From NCBI GenBank assembly GCA_933228895.1, contig OW121852.1, forward strand, positions 59,996,872 through 60,060,871: DNA of 64,000 nt, written 5' to 3'. The DNA comes from Platycnemis pennipes (Eukaryota > Arthropoda > Insecta > Odonata > Platycnemididae). Of the stretch, positions 58,940-64,000 are shown piece after piece (within the stretch, counting starts at the first letter, position 1; the number at the start of each line of letters is the position of its first letter). A model generated the notes under the pieces. That model was not told where the DNA came from. It saw nothing but the letters and a program-made list of their open reading frames with translations, and made no database searches. Both the position numbers and the translations under genes were made by a program.

Positions 58940-59224
58940 TCCCACGTTTCAATGAACGAATCGCTCATCATCTTCAGGGCAATGCAGTGATTCCAAATCG
59001 GTGTCTGCTATGTGCACCCCTCTCTGCGGCTCTGGTGCCTTCTGATCGGTCCTAAGGTCAACTCCGGTAGCTGCATCCCTGTTCATTGGTCGTGCATTAA
59101 TAAATTTAAGTACGAGTTTCCAAGTATTGCTCAATTGGTAATGTGTCCCTGTTGAAATTACTGTTATGTAGTAGGCAGCGATGGATAGGTAGCCTGACAT
59201 TGATGTAGACCCATAAAAATTCAT
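58940..59224 (-). pseudogene. Penelope-like element 3' end, probable
   Basis: On the minus strand an open frame ends STWKLVLKFINARPMNRDAA, TGVDLRTDQKAPEP, DLESLHCPEDDERFVH. NTWKxVL and MNRDA resemble PLE C-terminal patterns, but weakly. Within it lies a strong motif: CTGAAGA (58977-58971), TG, a hairpin ATGAGCG-ATT-CGTTCAT (7 bp), T, GAAA (58950-58947), CGTG. The hammerhead core boxes and stem II are intact; the cleavage position is G instead of C. The PLE assignment rests mainly on this motif. Confidence 0.5.
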
Positions 59225-60589
59225 TCATAAATGCACTTATATTTATAAAATTCCATTAAAATATACCAAAATCCAGTTAATAGGGCAATTTCCTTCTTCA
59301 AAGAGAACAGAATTCATTAAATACGATCCGCGCCCAGTCATAAATGTATTCATTGCACGCAAATAATTTGGCTAGAGAAACCCCAGTTTACTTGTGTGTT
59401 AAACGCTAGTTTTAAGTTCATTTAAGAAAAAACTCAGAAATGGAGGAAATGGGGCAGCCATGTTTTTGACGTAACAGGTACACAGTATACGTTACGATGC
59501 ATAAGGAATATTCGTTACCTGAACTTGTTATTGCATTTCAGGGTCTAGTTAACATGCATCAATAATTGCCTCTGAAAATTATAAAGCTCGGAAGGTCTCA
59601 TCCTTAAAACATGGTATTAATAGTCAACTAATACACTCCTACACATCCTGGTCGTGTATTCCTCAGCTACTGCGAAGCATTGTGTGAACTTGGCACGATT
59701 ATGGGCCACGTTTACACCATGCTTTGTAAAATGAATATTAACTGTTTTTAAATGGATAAATAATTTTAAAGTACATAATTGAAGCCAATCACAATAAAGT
59801 AACAGAATATATGCTCTTCAGGTACTTATTAATAAGCTTTCTTGGAGAGCAACGTCTGCTTAGAAGCGACCGCAGCACCACATAGCGTCAGGGAGAGGAA
59901 AGAGTGAACGTACCTTTGATATCACGCGTATAATTGACCGGCATTCAATACTTTTCCGTCGCGTTTTCGCACCCTTAATATTTATCACTTCTTAATTAAT
60001 GAGGAAAAATACAACGTCATTTAAAAATCGAACTGTTTAAAACACGCACTCTCGAGGTTAAAAACTTTAAATGAAGACAATTAAAAAAGGTATCTACCCT
60101 ATTCTTTTTTTAATAAAAAAAGGATTGTAATGAATTTATACTGGAATTTTGGAATGTTCAGGGTCTCTGCCCGTTTCCCGCTCTATCCCCTCCACCCTTT
60201 AAAGGCTCGCCCCCCACTAGTCTAAACCCTTTACTCATTCTCTCGCTCTCCTCATTTTCTCTCTCCCTCCCGAAACGGATGGGGCTGACAAAACAGACGA
60301 CAATCTGCTACGGCTTGCTAAAGGAGGGAGGGGACAAGACCCTTCTTATCCCCCGCGACCTCCCAGGGTACCGCCAACTCGTAAAACTCAGCACTAATAC
60401 TAACCTCTCGTCTTCCCTCATCGCCTCAAGACTGAGATTCTCTCGGTCATTCACTCAAAGTGAGAGTTTTATAGATCCGTCTAAGCAAGGAAAGATAAGC
60501 TCAAATATCAATTCAAAGGCGAATAACCTTTCGTTTAACACGTTCCTTAGAATAATTAGAATGTATTAACTTTATTAATACACTAGCAG
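59225..60589. other. no gene recognised
   Basis: Mostly AT-rich. 60150-60450 is GC-richer and pyrimidine-rich with a 96-aa plus-strand frame (60279-60569) lacking a domain. Confidence 0.4.
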
Positions 60590-60685
60590 CCAGACGAAGG
60601 TATGATGGCTAGAGTACTAGTTTCCCACCGGCGGTGGGGGTACGAATTCTGGCACTGACAGAGATTTTTCATTGCCAAATATTAA
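60590..60685 (+). mobile_element. tRNA-like SINE head, family S4-like
   Basis: GATGGCTAGAGTACTAGTTTC (A box) and GGGGGTACGAATTCTGGCAC (B box) are at tRNA-like spacing and resemble the S4 head. Confidence 0.45.
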
Positions 60686-61750
60686 AATTCATGATGAAAA
60701 AGTCAAATATTGGGGTTAATTCGGCCGAGGCAAAGAAAAAGCTATACCCCAAATAGGATTTTATTTGCTCCATTATTAGGATGCCTTCATTTCCTTACCA
60801 TGGAGCGATATGTATATTTGAATATTGATGTACATTTTATCCAAAGTTGCAAAATAATAGCTTACTAAATTACCAGATATGCAGGTGACATGTAGTTAAA
60901 TCAATCCGTAAAGCTTCTGAAATATGTTCTAAACACTACTAACTCATGATAACAGTTATGCCCAATGAAAATTATGACTAAATTCATTTTAACTATGTGA
61001 AATCCATTGATAAACATTTTATTCTTACACAGATACTAATCATTTAGCTCCACTTACCTTGTGGGAGCATATTTAACATGCTTCCCTAATTAAATAGTTC
61101 TGTATCTATTCGTTCCCAAGAGTTTCATATGTTTGACGATTATTCGCCCCTTACGACACACCCATGAAATGGTTTGAAGGGTTTTCCGTAGATATACGTT
61201 AAGAACCTCACGCTCGAGTGAAAATATATAGGTTTATGAACGTTTCTCCGTTCAACGGATCCCCTTCAATCCCTTGCCGTTCTCTTCCTCATCGATTCTA
61301 TTACTTCCTCGCACCAACGTCGCTTTTCACACGTCCCATCGAATTCGACTCGCACCTCGACTCAACTCACCATCTCCTCAGGAGCTATCGATGAGAAAAG
61401 TGGGAGGGAATGTGTTTGATAAGGTCGACGGAATAATGTTGACCTCCGAACACCCACGCGCTCATGGCTGGGGTCAGCACGTGAGCTGAATTCGCGGAGA
61501 TAGTTTGGCTCAACGGCTAACTTCTCGCTCGGCATGTGGCTCCCGAGTCTTCGTGGTCCGAGCGGTTCTGAAAGGGAGACGGTTTACGGTCTGGCACGAC
61601 ACGTCCGTTTAATGGGGAAAATTTGAACCCTTCTCCATCCGCTCCGCGTGACTGAAGTCAGACTTCGCAAACTTCAATGGAGGGAGCGATCGGAGGAGAG
61701 GAGGCCATCGGGAGAATCGTTGCAAAAAAGCGAATTCTTTTAATGCTAGA
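60686..61750. other. no gene recognised
   Basis: AT-rich up to 61220, then a GC-richer stretch (61260-61720) with open frames on both strands and no domain. Confidence 0.4.
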
Positions 61751-61926
61751 TAGAAAATACTGTAACTTTGCAATTCCACAAAACTTCCTTGAGAAAGAAT
61801 ACGGGTTTCGACGTTCAACGTCACCGTGTCAGGTCCGTCAGGTGACCTGACGATGCAGTTGAACGTCGAAATCTAGGTCTTTTCTCAATAAAGTTTTGAG
61901 TAACTATATAGTTACAGGGCTTTCTA
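61751..61926. mobile_element. 176-bp hairpin, PLE terminal-repeat type (element D)
   Basis: Imperfect inverted arms meet near 61838: TTGAGAAA, TTTCGACGTTCAAC and CTGTAAC on the left are mirrored by GTTACAGG, TTTTCTCAA and GTTGAACGTCGAAAT on the right. On the plus strand CTGACGA (61847-61853, exact core) and GAAA (61868-61871) lie in the right arm. The left arm, read on the minus strand, has a GACGT-TGA-ACGTC hairpin followed by GAAACCC. Each arm keeps part of a hammerhead core. Confidence 0.6.
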
Positions 61927-63199
61927 TTCTTACATGAATTGATTCCATAAGGTTACGCATGCAGTGGTAATTGAATACCAATATCAATATCCACTATTTT
62001 ATAATATTTAAAATGAACTAATATCATTAACCTGAATTGGCATATATGAAAATTGGAAAATATTGACATGTTATAATATTGGAAATAATGAAAAAGTGCA
62101 ATATTGGTGTATTAGAAAATATTTAACAGCAATGTTAACACGTAAAATCATCTGGCTTGCAAATTCTGTAGAAACATAATTGCTGCTCAAATAAACAATC
62201 ATGCTGGCACAGGCATGTACCTCACATTTTGAGCTCAAAAAATTAGCTTTTGAGCATGTTCTCCTGTTTATGAGTTTCTGGTGTCGATGATGACCACGCC
62301 ACCAATGTTGAAAAGTCTTTTTGTCGACAAACTTATGAGATACGTTTGCACATACTTAGACATCAGAGAAAAGACAGACTGGTGGCCCGGCCACCAGTGA
62401 AAATGGTCAGTTGTGACTTCCTGTCTTGTCAGCAGGTAACATTTCATACCGCACCACCTTCCGGTTATTCATCTATGTTTGAATTTTAAACATTGGTAAT
62501 ATCATATTTGATATTCCAATTGAAAATATTTGTTCCTTCAATATACCTACACTATTTCATTTTCAAATTGATTCTTCCAACAAGCATTATCCAAAACAGG
62601 ATATTAGCATTGGTCGTTCCAATACGGCCATATTAAACTCCGAAATTAAAAAATACTGATGTTGGAACCTATATATTGGAAAACTACCGAGCCCTGTTAA
62701 CAAATTTATTTTAATGCATGTTTATTCAATCAAAATGGAATCACGAGAACGCTTACGATTTGTGATTCGATCCGTATGATTCGAAACTTTTTGAAGGCTA
62801 CACAGCAGGAAGATTATTACCGTCGAATTAGTGATTTGCAAAATTTACCGTTGAGTTAATATGGTCACATGATGATAGCAAAAATTAATTGCAATTTCCA
62901 GCCACTGGAGCCGTGGTTTCGTCACAAAACCACAGTTTCTTTATATCATGCTACTGCCATCAAGCGTGCAAATTGGAATTTTTAGTACCCTGCAGTTGAG
63001 GATTCGACGAAGGATAATAGAAGTTCTAACCGCATTTTAAAAATATGTTTCTCGAAGAGTCAAAGTATAAAGCCTTGTAAGATCAAAGGAATGACGGGAT
63101 GGATCAGGAAGAAACTTTCCAAAGCCTACCATTGCAGGTGATGGTAGACACAACAGGAATTTTAGACAGGAAAGGAATTACATTATTGATATAAATTTA
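61927..63199. other. no gene; short palindrome
   Basis: A perfect 10-bp palindrome, ACTGGTGGCC-C-GGCCACCAGT, lies at 62378-62398. The rest is AT-rich and unrecognised. Confidence 0.45.
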
Positions 63200-63405
63200 A
63201 TTAAACCTGAATATGTCTGGACATCTGGATAATGAATGTCTATGACGGGAAGGATATGAAAGTACAGAAAATTCAAGACTGGAAGTATGGAAAACGGGTC
63301 TCATAGAAGAATGAAATGGATAGATCGAGAGACCAACGAAGTTCTAAGAAGAATGGAGGAGAGGAAGTACCATGAAAACTTAAAAAAAACGTGTCAACCT
63401 AAACT
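63200..63405 (+). pseudogene. decayed LINE reverse transcriptase C-terminal fragment
   Basis: YDGKDMKVQKIQDWKYGKR in one frame and RRMKWIDRETNEVLRRMEER in the next correspond to YGSETWTM, LEAFEMWxxRR and RMKWIDRxTNEEVLRRVGER. One frameshift separates them. Both ends are lost. Confidence 0.6.
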
Positions 63406-63479
63406 TTCATATCTTGTGATGTAGAATTCCAGGGAGAGAAGTGAATGAGAAAAATAGAAAAATTTCAAAGGAAGACCTT

Positions 63480-63540
63480 GTAACTCAGTACTCTCAGTAC
63501 TTCAGACTCTCACCACTACACCAACCCGACCCCTTCACGC
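63480..63540 (-). mobile_element. tRNA-like SINE head, fragment
   Basis: On the minus strand GGGTTGGTGTAGTGGTGAGAG is a good A-box/D-arm sequence of the type that starts many tRNA-derived SINEs. The B box expected about 35 nt later is not clear. Confidence 0.35.
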
Positions 63541-63851
63541 CATCGTAATCACTCCTTGCCTCAACATAATATTTCACTTGGGATTCCGTGTATTTTTCCT
63601 CGGAGAATAATTTTCAAAAGCGGGAAATGATAATATACATAGGTACGCCTGGAATTGAAGACGAGCAGAAGATATTGAGATGCATTCCGTTCACACGTGG
63701 GTACGAGGGATGGTTAGGAAGAGATGCAAGGGAGGACATGAAGGGAACTATTCATTATGTTCTGGCTCATGCAGCGGCGAGTCAGCCTCTCTCACTCGGA
63801 CAAAATACCAGTGCGGGAAAACAAGCGGTGAACGTGCGTCGCAGGGAAATG
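63541..63851. other. no gene recognised
   Basis: A plus-strand open frame (63588-63920) crosses this stretch, without a domain or a good start context. Confidence 0.35.
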
Positions 63852-64000
63852 TCAAAGGGATTCATTCCCTCGAGGATAATCGGAGAGCTGCTTCAGGATG
63901 TCGGTGAACATCGGCCTTGAGTACAGGTTGAGCTTGATTTTCCCCTTGGGGCCCTTCTACTCCTACCCAGTATGGTGCCGCTAACATCCGCGCCCCTTCC
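63852..64000. other. possible coding exon, strand unclear
   Basis: Two opposite readings look coding. Minus strand, 63956 to a stop at 63852: KGPKGKIKLNLYSRPMFTD then ILKQLSDYPRGNESL, with third positions mostly G or C. Plus strand: RMSVNIGLEYRLSLIFPLGP then FYSYPVWCR, and CCTTCTACTCCTACCCAG (ending at 63970) is a good acceptor, after which YGAANIRAPS is open to the window end. I do not recognise either protein, and at most one is real. Confidence 0.25.

Noticed and set aside
61500..61580. tRNA-like segment
   Set aside because: TTGGCTCAACGGC looks like an A box, but the following sequence lacks a B box and stems.
1..64000. CRISPR arrays, operons, bacterial promoters, riboswitches, integrated viral genes
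   Set aside because: Nothing of these kinds was seen; the sequence is eukaryotic.

Overview
This is eukaryotic, AT-rich, repeat-dense DNA, most likely from an insect or another arthropod. The reasons are an arthropod-type initiator tRNA-Met gene, tRNA-derived SINEs, many short 3' ends of one kind of LINE, and several families of Penelope-like element (PLE) remnants. There is no bacterial gene organisation, no CRISPR array and no protein-coding gene that I can name. The only gene I am confident is intact is the initiator tRNA-Met at 4853-4924 (+), followed directly by a Pol III oligo-T terminator. The species is not assigned.

Layout. 0-10 kb: a repeat copy, a perfect 22-bp hairpin, a SINE, a hammerhead-like motif, the tRNA gene, a LINE tail (5892-6254) and the 3' end of a Tc1/mariner-like transposase (8.1-8.5 kb). 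10-25 kb: a small MITE-like element, SINEs, a long imperfect hairpin (17.1 kb), LINE remnants, and two copies of a ~480-bp composite repeat, one split by a small hairpin element with target-site duplications (23.8-24.06 kb). 26-28 kb: a PLE coding remnant (GIY-YIG endonuclease region) followed by a hammerhead-like motif, then a decayed LINE tail. 28-41 kb: SINEs, a tandem duplication, and two very tentative coding candidates near 37.8-38.6 kb. 41.1-43.03 kb: a dense nest of a SINE, a 52-bp-arm hairpin, a PLE fragment bounded by 104-bp inverted terminal repeats, and a second small hairpin element with target-site duplications. 46-59 kb: LINE tails, GC-rich blocks and another PLE 3' end. 60-64 kb: another PLE-type hairpin, a LINE tail and a possible exon at the right edge whose strand is unclear.

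The main theme is a set of PLE-type sequences that carry the motif CTGANGA - short hairpin - GAAA - short palindrome, the core pattern of a minimal type I hammerhead ribozyme. It appears in at least nine places, in several diverged families, and usually inside head-to-head inverted repeats. Two loci (26.1-26.8 kb and 41.6-42.2 kb) join it directly to recognisable PLE coding sequence; the other loci are linked to PLEs only by this shared motif and architecture. Two small hairpin elements (166 and 226 bp) share a head and a palindrome and have 12-15-bp target-site duplications, so they look like short, possibly non-autonomous members of one PLE lineage.

Genes do not work together here in the operon sense. 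The window is best read as gene-poor intergenic or intronic DNA shaped by retroelement insertion. All LINE pieces are 3' tails, as expected from 5' truncation during target-primed reverse transcription. All amino-acid comparisons rest on recall of family patterns; no database search was possible.
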